A DNA stretch of 35,508 bases, taken from Phycisphaeraceae bacterium (lineage in GTDB: Bacteria; Planctomycetota; Phycisphaerae; Phycisphaerales; Phycisphaeraceae). Shown one piece after another: positions 6,507 through 14,694 of the stretch (positions within the stretch are counted from its first letter, which is position 1; each line of letters opens with the position of its first letter). The stretch is taken from contig NYZC01000289.1 of the NCBI GenBank assembly GCA_002686995.1, forward strand, positions 1 to 35,508. The letters are read 5' to 3'. The notes under the pieces are model-generated. The model was not told the DNA's origin, made no database searches, and was given only the letters and a program-made list of their open reading frames with translations. Position numbers and translations under genes: made by a program.

Positions 6507-9500
6507 GTACGGTCGCCGCGCGGCTGGACCACGAAGGTCGTCTCGCCGCTGGCCCCGGTCGTCACGTCGACTGCGCTGATCCGCCAGGTGCCGGGATGAT
6601 CGTTCAGGGCAAAAGCGATCGACTGCTTCAGGATCCCTTCGTTCGTCAGGAAGTTGCCCGAGTACGGCGCAACGAGATCGCCCAGCGGATCAGAAAACTC
6701 GACGCGCACCACGTGATCACCCGGCGCGCGTTCGATACCCCCGATGCGCACCGACCAGTCGAGCGTCGAGCCGGCCGCGATTCGCTTTGGCGCGCTGACG
6801 TCGATCTGCTTCACGCGGTACGGCAGCAACGCGAAGATCGCCGCCTCACCGCGCGGAATCTCCACACCGAACGTATCGGTGAGCCCGACGTATTGCTGCT
6901 TCCTGACGTCGTACACGTGCCGCGACTGCTCGATCCCGATCGTGATGCGCTCCTCCCGATCGCTGCTGTAGATACGACGCAGCACCGCGAGATACTCGAC
7001 GATGCGCCCTTGCCTGAAGCGGATCGGCTCGTAGTAAGGCACGAACGGTTCGTCCGCCGCGACCGTCACCGCTGCGTCGACCCCTGATTCTTCAAGGATT
7101 CGCGACACGAGCCGCGACTGGTTGGCCCAGGTGGCCGCGTCGACCCGGTTCGAAAGCAGGAAGTTCAGCAGGACGGCGCGCCCCCTGCCGTGTCGACGCA
7201 CGAAAAGACCGTCCGTCTCGACACCTTCCACGACCAGCCGACCGTGACTCGTCGCGCCGTCGGCCACGACCCGCGGCCCGGCGAGTACGTCGCGCAACGT
7301 GCTGCCGCGCGGCATCTCCGTGAACGTGGACGCGGCGCAGACGACCTCTCCCGGACCGTCGACGGCCTGGTAACCGCTCGTCCGCACGCCGAACAATTCA
7401 TCGAGGCCGCCCTGCTCCAGCATCCGGCAATGACCGTCCATGATCCCGGGCATCACGTCCGCGATGACCGTCCCGCCCCTCTCGACGAACGATTCGATCG
7501 CCGCGGCCTCCGCCTTCGAGATCGACATTGCCCACGGCAGGATGAGCACGCGGCAACCACGCTTTTCGAGCAGGCCATCGGTCACATCGGAAGGCGAGAC
7601 AAAATCGTACTGGAGGTTCGCGCCCTCCAGCAGGTTGCAGTAGGTGTCCATGTTGTCGAGGTGCCGCACCTCGTTCGACGACACCCAGGTGTTCTTCACC
7701 TCGGTCCGATAGAGCGACTCGTACCGCGTGACTGCCGCGTCCCCCCTGCCGGCCCCCGTGATCCAGGCCCCCTGGATCGAGCGCTGTGAATAAAGGATCG
7801 CAATCGGGTCGGACACCCGCTCCGCCTCGACGATGATCTTCCCGATCCCGGACCGCACTTCGCGGTGGAGGTCGCGCAGCTGCTCACCATCCGGCGTCAG
7901 CGTCAGGTCGGGGTTGACGAAGATCGGCAGCGTCCAGTAGAGCGTGCCCTTGTGGCCATGCAGGAGCGTATCCCACATCATGCCCGTCGTCTTCGTGCCG
8001 ACGTTGCCGTAGCCCTGGCAGGAAAGGAAATACCCGCGCGGACTGAAGGACCGCCACATCTCACCGGCGGCGCCTGTGTAGTACATCCAGTGCGCATCGA
8101 AGAGACGGCCGAGGCGGCTGTAATCGAAGCCGGTGTACGTCGCAGGCGGCGACGTGCCGGACAGCCCGACCGGAACGTCCGGGGAGGCTTCGCGCAGCAC
8201 GTCGACGCTGACCTTGTAGGTTTCGTGCCACGACTTCTCCATAAACGTGCGATGGTCGGACCACGACGAATAGTTCGTCGATTTCGCGTCGAACAGCTCC
8301 TCCTTCGTCGCCGGCGCTACTTCATTCCACGACGCGAACGAGGTCTCCCACTGGTCGTTGAGTGCGTCGAGGGTGACGTACTGCGCCTCGATCCAGGCCC
8401 GAAATGCGTCGAGCGTACGCGGCGCATGGCAGATGTCGATGCCCCGTGACGGGTACGTGATGACGCCCGCGGCCGTCAGCGAGGTCTCGTCGGCGAGGAT
8501 GTAGCCAAGCGGGTTCAGATCCTTGAGCGCCTCGACCTTCCCGGCGTGCTGTCGCGTCGTGTCGAGGAATGCAGGGTCGTGCAGACACGGCGAGCGTACC
8601 AGCTTCGACTTGTCGCCGGATCTCTCGTATGCCGACTGCACATCGCCGTGAGAGGTCGATCCGCCGAAACCGATCGGGAACGGCTGCATGTTCTGCCGGC
8701 AATAAAATCCGAAGTCCTCGAAGAAGTGGCTGTCGTCCTCGATCGCGTCGAACCCCATCTCGCGCATCTTCGAGATGTAGTGCGGCCGCAGGTACTCCAT
8801 GACGCTCGTCGTCGCGAAATCCGACCACATGACGGGACGGTAGTCGTCCCATCGCCACGGCTGGCGCGTCAGGAATCGACCTCGGCGCCGCGCGATGACG
8901 CGATCGTCCTGTCGCAGCTCGAACTCCGCGCGCACGAAGGGCGTCAGGCTCCTCACCGGTCCGCAGTCGATCGCGATCTCTTTGCGCCCGCTCACCTCGA
9001 CGTCGCGCTCGACGACCCGGAGCAGTCGGTCGTAGGTGTCGAAGAGTTGAGTCTTCAGACGGGCGCGGTGCTCGGCCTTGTCCGTTGCAGCCAGTTCGAG
9101 CACCACGTTCACGGACTGGTCGTGGGCATAGACCTCACGGTCGAAACGGTGATCAGCAATGCGCGCCGCCGGCGTGACGGTGAAGTGCACCGAACCCCAG
9201 TTCAGAACCTTGGCGTCGTGGCGAACGATGGCGTCGGCAACGTAGCGTCCTCCCGCAAGTCTTTTCGGGATCGCAAACGTGACGGTTCCGTCGGAACCTG
9301 CGTGGCAGCGCAGCATGCCTTCCTGCTTGCCAACCGTCCGCCAGCGCTCGTCGCGGAAAGTCAGCGTGACCTCGATGTTCCGATCAGAACCCCGATTGCC
9401 GAGACCGATCGTCACGGCCTCCTCCCCGTCGACCGTAAGATGCCTGATCTCCAGATCCGGCTCACGGCCCGCCGCCCAGAGCATGCTCCGACCGACCAGC

Positions 9501-11410
9501 GACAAGTAGTACTCCCAGTAGTGGAACGGCGTGTCGTATGGCACGTGCGGCGTGAGCGACCGGTTGCCGCCCCAGCCCTTCGCGGTGCCGTACGTCATCT
9601 GCACGACGCGCCCCTTCCCGTGACTACCCACTGCGATCAGGGCGTCGTCGCCGTCGCCTGCTCGAGCAATGACCTGCCCGTCACGGCGAGCGAACCTGAA
9701 GTACGGCGCCTCCGGCAGCGCGTCGAACGGCACGCCGTTGACAATGAAGTGTCCGCCCGCAGATCGCCACGCGCCCCGGAACTCGCCCTGGAACGAGCTG
9801 TGATTCCATATCGGGTCGCTGGTGAGACCTGACGAGACAGACTGCTTCATCGGCAGCACGGCAGCCAGGTCGTCCGTCGTGTCCGTCGGATCGAGAATCA
9901 CCACCAGCCCGGCACCGCGTTCCGCCTGGCCCAGCACGAGGCTGCGGATCGCAGCGCTGAACGTCCGCTTCCACGGCACGCCGCCCACGACGATGACGTC
10001 GTACTCGTTCGTCTTCAGGTCGGACTCCAGCCGATCGAGCACGTTCGACCAGCTCAGCGACCCGCGATGACGCGAACCGACGCCGAGGAGCCACTGGTAT
10101 TTCGTCACGCTCGCGGTGTCGAAGTCCAGGTCCATACGCTGCGCAAGCTCGACGATCTCGCGCTGATTGTGCAGGTGCGTGAGGATCAGCGCGCGGATGC
10201 GTCCCCGTACGTAGGGCGTGCCCCACTTCTCGTGCGGCGTCACAACCGAACGCGTCAGCGGAATCTGCGATACCGGCTTCCGGGGCCCGCGCGCCTGCGC
10301 GGGATCGAGCACGAACGTCCGCTCCCGGTCGCCCTCGTGCAGATACGAGTAGATCACCTCGACAGCGTCGACGGGAAGCGGCGCCTCTTCGACAGGGCTC
10401 ACGAACGTGAAGGCGATTCTCAGGTGCCGGCCGGCCGGCGACTGGATGCTTCCGTCGCGAGCCACCTTCTCCGATCGCGTCCAGTCCTCCGCGCCGCCCC
10501 AGGACAGCGCGGACCAGGTCACCGCCGGAGCTGACGCTGTGCGGACTGTCACGCGCCGACCCGCACGAGTGCGACAGATGACGCGCCGGAAGCGAACCGT
10601 CGACGCGAAGTCAGCCGTGATCACGTACCGGTGCTCGAGTCCGCTTTCGCCGCCGTCCTCCTTGAACAGGCGGGCGACGCGGTCATCGTCGAGCGGCTCC
10701 GCGAACACCTTCAGCTCGTCCACGGCGCCGCCGAGCGGATGCACCTTCGCCCGACCCCCGAGATCGTTGGTCAGGATGAACGCCATCGACGCGTCGTCCG
10801 CCAGATCAGGCGGAGCCCATGCCTGCTCGTGACGCTTCGCCAACCGGCCGTCTATATAGATGGCCGCACCCTCCCGGCAGTCCCAGGAAAGGGTCAGATG
10901 CACCCACTTGTCCTGGACGAGACGGTGCTTCACCTCGACGACGAGCAGTTTCCCGTCGGCCCTGGTGAACATCACGACGATGACCGGATGAGAGGGCTCG
11001 TAGTAGATCTGAACCGCGCCGCGCACCGCGAATATCTCCGGGGCACGCATGACGGCCGGATCCCAGCCGGGGGCGACCCAGAACGAGATCGTGCCCCGCT
11101 CAGGGTCGATGTTCCCTGTCGCAGGCCAGGACAAGCTCGCCGCGGACGCTCCTACCGGCGAATCGATCCGCACGCCGTCTCCCTTGACGCCTTCTGCGAT
11201 CTTCACCGTCCCATGCGTCCGATGCGCTCCGGTGCCGCCTGACTGGTCGGCCTGCATTCCACGATCGAACGAGGCGCGGAAGAGCAGCTCTTCGCCCGCG
11301 GCGCTACTGACCGCGGTGCAGATCGTCAGCAGGGCTGGAAGGACGGCCTCGGCGAATCGCCTGCCGAGGCATCGCTGTCGCGTAGTATCGATGCGCATTG
11401 GTGAAATCAT
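6491..11410 (-). CDS. Secreted multidomain LamG / GH42-like beta-galactosidase-type protein (~1639 aa)
   Basis: An N-terminal signal peptide (FAEAVLPALLTICTAVSSAAG) indicates export. Residues ~35-245 form a concanavalin-like LamG domain (RGTISFWVAPGWDP, HLTLSWDCREGAAIYIDGRLA, GGAVDELKVFAEPL). Residues ~400-600 look like a Rossmann/amidotransferase-like domain. A GH42-like TIM barrel begins near 850 (RPVMWSDFATTS) and includes GYILADETSL near 967, whose Glu is the candidate acid/base, and LDALNDQWETSFASWNEV near 1010-1025. A trimerisation-like domain (VLILPWAMSISKAEAAAIESF) sits near 1290. Beta-strand modules close the C-terminus. It is more than twice the usual GH42 length. Possible starts are ATG 11410, ATG 11398 and TTG 11443; none has a good ribosome site. 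The likely role is extracellular or periplasmic attack on a galactose-containing polysaccharide (inference). Confidence 0.75.
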   Translation of the reverse strand: MISPMRIDTTRQRCLGRRFAEAVLPALLTICTAVSSAAGEELLFRASFDRGMQADQSGGTGAHRTHGTVKIAEGVKGDGVRIDSPVGASAASLSWPATGNIDPERGTISFWVAPGWDPAVMRAPEIFAVRGAVQIYYEPSHPVIVVMFTRADGKLLVVEVKHRLVQDKWVHLTLSWDCREGAAIYIDGRLAKRHEQAWAPPDLADDASMAFILTNDLGGRAKVHPLGGAVDELKVFAEPLDDDRVARLFKEDGGESGLEHRYVITADFASTVRFRRVICRTRAGRRVTVRTASAPAVTWSALSWGGAEDWTRSEKVARDGSIQSPAGRHLRIAFTFVSPVEEAPLPVDAVEVIYSYLHEGDRERTFVLDPAQARGPRKPVSQIPLTRSVVTPHEKWGTPYVRGRIRALILTHLHNQREIVELAQRMDLDFDTASVTKYQWLLGVGSRHRGSLSWSNVLDRLESDLKTNEYDVIVVGGVPWKRTFSAAIRSLVLGQAERGAGLVVILDPTDTTDDLAAVLPMKQSVSSGLTSDPIWNHSSFQGEFRGAWRSAGGHFIVNGVPFDALPEAPYFRFARRDGQVIARAGDGDDALIAVGSHGKGRVVQMTYGTAKGWGGNRSLTPHVPYDTPFHYWEYYLSLVGRSMLWAAGREPDLEIRHLTVDGEEAVTIGLGNRGSDRNIEVTLTFRDERWRTVGKQEGMLRCHAGSDGTVTFAIPKRLAGGRYVADAIVRHDAKVLNWGSVHFTVTPAARIADHRFDREVYAHDQSVNVVLELAATDKAEHRARLKTQLFDTYDRLLRVVERDVEVSGRKEIAIDCGPVRSLTPFVRAEFELRQDDRVIARRRGRFLTRQPWRWDDYRPVMWSDFATTSVMEYLRPHYISKMREMGFDAIEDDSHFFEDFGFYCRQNMQPFPIGFGGSTSHGDVQSAYERSGDKSKLVRSPCLHDPAFLDTTRQHAGKVEALKDLNPLGYILADETSLTAAGVITYPSRGIDICHAPRTLDAFRAWIEAQYVTLDALNDQWETSFASWNEVAPATKEELFDAKSTNYSSWSDHRTFMEKSWHETYKVSVDVLREASPDVPVGLSGTSPPATYTGFDYSRLGRLFDAHWMYYTGAAGEMWRSFSPRGYFLSCQGYGNVGTKTTGMMWDTLLHGHKGTLYWTLPIFVNPDLTLTPDGEQLRDLHREVRSGIGKIIVEAERVSDPIAILYSQRSIQGAWITGAGRGDAAVTRYESLYRTEVKNTWVSSNEVRHLDNMDTYCNLLEGANLQYDFVSPSDVTDGLLEKRGCRVLILPWAMSISKAEAAAIESFVERGGTVIADVMPGIMDGHCRMLEQGGLDELFGVRTSGYQAVDGPGEVVCAASTFTEMPRGSTLRDVLAGPRVVADGATSHGRLVVEGVETDGLFVRRHGRGRAVLLNFLLSNRVDAATWANQSRLVSRILEESGVDAAVTVAADEPFVPYYEPIRFRQGRIVEYLAVLRRIYSSDREERITIGIEQSRHVYDVRKQQYVGLTDTFGVEIPRGEAAIFALLPYRVKQIDVSAPKRIAAGSTLDWSVRIGGIERAPGDHVVRVEFSDPLGDLVAPYSGNFLTNEGILKQSIAFALNDHPGTWRISAVDVTTGASGETTFVVQPRGDRTQPPE

Positions 11411-11525
11411 GGGTCGACTTGCAAGGGGGGCTCGAGGGCTCAACTCCCGTCACGACGACGAGAGGGAGTTACAGGGTAAGATAAAATAGCTTATTGCCTG
11501 ACCACCTCGAGCGGACGCACCACGT

Positions 11526-12596
11526 ATGACCTCACGCGAACGCGTTCTGACCGCACTTTCGCACCGCACGCCGGACCGGCCACCGTTGAACTACTTCGGC
11601 ACGGCCGAGACGGACGCGATCCTGATGAAGCATCTGGATCTTCCCTCGCGCGAAGCGCTGCTGCGCCACCTCGGCGCCGACATGCGCTACGTGGCCCCCA
11701 GGTACGTCGGGCCATCCCACTTCTCCGGCATGTGCGGCTACTCGACCGGCGACACGGACGTCTGGGGCGTGGGCTGGCAGCAGATCCAGGCGGGCGTGAG
11801 CACCTACAACGAGGTCGCCAGCCATCCGCTCGCGGACGCCCGGACGCTCGGGGACGTCAGGGCGCACCCGTGGCCGCAGATCGACTGGTTCGACTGCTCC
11901 GGGCTCAAGCAGCAGATCCGAGAGCTCAATGATCCGCATCCGCACGCGATCGTGTTCGCCGCGGGCACGGGCTTTTTCGAAACGCCCTGGTACCTGCGCG
12001 GCTTCGAGCGCTTCCTGATGGATCTGGTCGAGTTTCCGGATATCGCGGATTTCCTGATGGGCAAGGTCACCGCGTTCGTCAAGGAGCTGACCCTGCGCGC
12101 GATCGAGTCGACGGACGGTCTCATCGACATCGTCTGGAGCAGCAGCGACGTCGGGATGCAGACCGGCATGCTGATGTCGCCCGATATCTGGCGCAGGCAG
12201 ATCAAGCCGCATCATCGTGAGCTGATCACGCCCTTCCGGGACATGGGGATCATGACGCGCTATCACACGGACGGGTCCGTCGAAGCCATCATCGAGGATC
12301 TCATCGAGATGGGCCTCGACCTGCTCGACCCGATTCAACCCAGGGCGTCGGGCATGGACGCCGCTAACCTCGCCCGCCGGTTCGGCGACCGCCTCGCGTT
12401 CTACGGAGGTCTGGACACCCAGGAGCTTCTACCGACAGGCACGGCCCATGAGGTCGAGCGTGAAATGATTCGGCTGATCGAAGTCCTGGGCAGGCAGGGC
12501 GGCTACATCGCCGCCGCGTCGAACGCGATCCAGGCTGACGTGCCTCCCGAGAACGTCGTGGCCATGTTCCGGGCGGCGAGCTCGTACCGGTACTGA
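11526..12596 (+). CDS. Second URO-D superfamily methyltransferase-type protein
   Basis: The 356-residue product opens with the family signature SRERVLTALSHRTPDRPPLNYFG. It has GTGFFETPWYLRGFERFLMDLV in the middle, DGLIDIVWSSSDVGMQTGMLMSPDIWRRQIKPHHRELI, then the barrel strand IMTRYHTDGSVEAIIEDLIEMGLDLLDPIQP. It ends with LAFYGGLDTQELLPTG and GGYIAAASNAIQADVPPENV. The segment corresponding to the HxC metal motif is HTD. The two URO-D-like proteins of the window are distant paralogues. It starts at ATG 11526, diverging from the GH42-like gene, and ends one base before the convergent GH113-like gene. Corrinoid-linked methyl transfer is the best guess, but the substrate is unknown. Confidence 0.85.
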   Translation: MTSRERVLTALSHRTPDRPPLNYFGTAETDAILMKHLDLPSREALLRHLGADMRYVAPRYVGPSHFSGMCGYSTGDTDVWGVGWQQIQAGVSTYNEVASHPLADARTLGDVRAHPWPQIDWFDCSGLKQQIRELNDPHPHAIVFAAGTGFFETPWYLRGFERFLMDLVEFPDIADFLMGKVTAFVKELTLRAIESTDGLIDIVWSSSDVGMQTGMLMSPDIWRRQIKPHHRELITPFRDMGIMTRYHTDGSVEAIIEDLIEMGLDLLDPIQPRASGMDAANLARRFGDRLAFYGGLDTQELLPTGTAHEVEREMIRLIEVLGRQGGYIAAASNAIQADVPPENVVAMFRAASSYRY

Positions 12597-12597
12597 G

Positions 12598-13608
12598 CTA
12601 CCGCCCTTTCGCCCAGTGCTCCTCGATCACCGTGCGCATCGACGGCGTCGACATCAGGAAGTTCTCGTTGCGCGACGATCCGGGAAACCACTTCCACAGA
12701 AAGACGCCGGCCATGCACTCGGACCGACTCACGGCGCGCAGCGCCGCGTCGAGGCACCGGCGCTGAATCCGAACCGCCTCGTCCGCGTTGCCACCGCCGC
12801 CGTCTTCCCATGGACGCGTCGCCGCGCGCTCCGACAGGTCGTAGCCAAGCTCGGCGAACACGACCTTGCGGTTGTGGCGCCGGCTGAATGCATCGATCCG
12901 GTCCAGCAGGCGCGACCAGCCCTGGTCGAGATCCGCCACGCGCGGAAGTCCCGGCTCGTCCACCAGCGGGAAATACGCCTGGATCGCGATGACGTCCAGC
13001 GCGTCCCAGAATGGCACCTTCTCGTAATCGGTCCAGTTCGCGGAATAGGTAATCGGGCCCTCGAACCGCGTTCTCATCGCCTCGATGATGCGTCGCCACT
13101 CCCGCTGCCGCTGCACAGTGCGATCCAGCTCGGTGCCGACCACCAACGCGTCGGCGCGGCCGCAGATCGTGACGAGCCGGCGCATCCACGCCTCGTACTG
13201 CTCGAAGAAGCGCCGCCACTGCTCGTCGTCGTCGAACTCGATCTCGCCGCGCCAGCTGAAGGGGCTGCCCCAGTAGGCCAGGTGCGGCTTGATCATGATC
13301 TTCATTCCGAGCGCGTGGGCCTCGCGGATCGGCCGCGTGAGCCAATCCGGCCGATCGTAGAACCGGCTGGGCATCACGACGCTGCCGTCACCGCGAACTT
13401 CCGCGTAGGGATGGATCGTGATCCAGTTGACGCCTAGGTCCCTGACCTGCCTCATCGCCTCGACCATCTCGTCGGTGCCCCACTCGCGCCCCCAGGTCTG
13501 ACAGGACACCGTCATCCCCCGCACGAACTGCGGCGCAACATCTCCCCGGGCCGCCACGGAACGGCACGCCAGCAGAAGGACGATGATGAATACATGGCGC
13601 GGGCTCAC
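12598..13608 (-). CDS. GH113-like TIM-barrel lipoprotein (putative beta-mannanase type)
   Basis: I chose GTG 13608, giving 336 residues with the N-terminus MSPRHVFIIVLLLAC. LLAC is a lipobox, so Cys15 would be lipidated. The mature protein follows the GH113 pattern: QFVRGMTVSCQTWGREWG, LGVNWITIHPYAEVRGDG, LTRPIREAHALGMKIMIKPHL, ALVVGTELDRT with a catalytic-type Glu, ALDVIAIQAYFPL, KVVFAELGYDLSERAA with the second Glu, and GVFLWKWFPG. Characterised GH113 members are beta-mannanases; the substrate here is inferred only. The open frame upstream to 14529 is antisense to the methyltransferase gene and is not real. It diverges from the gene at 13687 with a 78-bp spacer. Confidence 0.8.
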   Translation of the reverse strand: MSPRHVFIIVLLLACRSVAARGDVAPQFVRGMTVSCQTWGREWGTDEMVEAMRQVRDLGVNWITIHPYAEVRGDGSVVMPSRFYDRPDWLTRPIREAHALGMKIMIKPHLAYWGSPFSWRGEIEFDDDEQWRRFFEQYEAWMRRLVTICGRADALVVGTELDRTVQRQREWRRIIEAMRTRFEGPITYSANWTDYEKVPFWDALDVIAIQAYFPLVDEPGLPRVADLDQGWSRLLDRIDAFSRRHNRKVVFAELGYDLSERAATRPWEDGGGGNADEAVRIQRRCLDAALRAVSRSECMAGVFLWKWFPGSSRNENFLMSTPSMRTVIEEHWAKGR

Positions 13609-13686
13609 AATTGAACTAAGATACGCTTTCGAGAGGATTGGACATACCACGAACACGCGTCGTCTCGGCGCGGCGGAACCCTGGAC

Positions 13687-14562
13687 ATGAGCAGCCTTGC
13701 GGAAAGAATAGCTTCGGGCGACCTGCTGATCTCCGACGGCGCGACCGGCACCTGGCTGCAGGCGAACGGGCTCGAAGCCGGCGGCTGCCCCGAAGCGATG
13801 AACGAGTCGCATCCCGACACGATCCGGCGTATGGCGGCCGACTATTTCGGGGCCGGCTCGGACATGGTCGAGACGAACTCGTTCGGCGGCAGCCGCTACA
13901 TGCTCGCGAAATACGGCCGGGGTGACGACGTCGAGAAGCTCAACCGCCTGGCCGCCGAGCACGCGCGGCACGCGGCGCAGTCCGGGCATTTCGTCGTCGG
14001 CTCGATCGGCCCGACCGGCGAGTTCCTCGAGCCGAACGGCACGGCGACCGAGCAGGATATGCTCGAGGTCTTCGCGGAGCAGGCGCGGGGCCTGGCGGCG
14101 GGCGGCGTCGACGGTTTCTGCATCGAGACGATGAGCGATATGGGCGAGATCGCGCTCGCCATCCGCGCCGCGAAGGAGACGGGCCTGCCCGTCATGGCGA
14201 CGCTGACCTTTGACAAGGGTCCGCGCGGCTTCTTCACGATGTTCGGCATCACCCCCGAAGGCGCGGCGGAGCAGCTTTCCGAGGCGGGCGCCGACGTCGT
14301 CGGCTCCAACTGCGGCATCGCAATCGACTCGATGATCGAGATCATCGGCCGCATGCGCCAGGCCACCGACAAGCCCATCCTCACGCACGTCAATGCGGGC
14401 ATCCCGAAGATCGAAGGCGGCAAGATCATCTACCCCGACACCCCCGAGCAGATGGCACCCGCCTACTCGCGCCTCGTCGAAGCCGGCGCGAACATCCTCG
14501 GCGGCTGCTGCGGCACCGGGCCGGATCACATCCGGGCGATCGTGAGTGAGCTGCGCGGGTGA
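13687..14562 (+). CDS. Homocysteine S-methyltransferase family protein (MetH N-terminal domain type)
   Basis: The 291-residue single-domain protein shows the family in full: LLISDGATGTWLQ at 13-25, SDMVETNSFGGSRYML, VGSIGPTGEFLEP, and the three zinc-ligand cysteines, Cys209 (GSNCG) and Cys274-Cys275 (LGGCCGT). Members move a methyl group to homocysteine or another thiol, from S-methylmethionine, betaine or a corrinoid. There is no B12-binding domain in the same protein. Its position among two URO-D-like proteins and glycosidases suggests a methyl-transfer role within the island, but a housekeeping methionine role is equally possible. Start ATG 13687 has only a weak ribosome site (GGCGGAA). 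Confidence 0.88.
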   Translation: MSSLAERIASGDLLISDGATGTWLQANGLEAGGCPEAMNESHPDTIRRMAADYFGAGSDMVETNSFGGSRYMLAKYGRGDDVEKLNRLAAEHARHAAQSGHFVVGSIGPTGEFLEPNGTATEQDMLEVFAEQARGLAAGGVDGFCIETMSDMGEIALAIRAAKETGLPVMATLTFDKGPRGFFTMFGITPEGAAEQLSEAGADVVGSNCGIAIDSMIEIIGRMRQATDKPILTHVNAGIPKIEGGKIIYPDTPEQMAPAYSRLVEAGANILGGCCGTGPDHIRAIVSELRG

Positions 14563-14566
14563 GGAC

Positions 14567-14690
14567 AGGGTTCAGGGTTCAGAGGATCGTATGCACGCGC
14601 CTCCGGCGCGTGCGACAGCGCACACAATCCGGCGCTCGCCAATCCACGTCGCGAAGCGACGCGGCTACTGCCTCCTGATTCCTGAACCCT
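14567..14690. repeat. Composite inverted-repeat element between convergent genes
   Basis: The outer arms AGGGTTCAGG (14567-14576) and CCTGAACCCT (14681-14690) are complementary. Inside are two perfect hairpins: GCACGCGCC-TCC-GGCGCGTGC (14593-14613) and CGTCGC-GAA-GCGACG (14647-14661). The element fills the whole gap between the methyltransferase and the antiporter, so it could terminate both. It looks like a dispersed palindromic element. Confidence 0.75.
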
Positions 14691-14694
14691 TCCC

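Noticed and set aside
13609..14529. Upstream extension of the GH113-like frame
   Set aside because: It is antisense to a clear homocysteine S-methyltransferase; the lipobox signal starts at GTG 13608.
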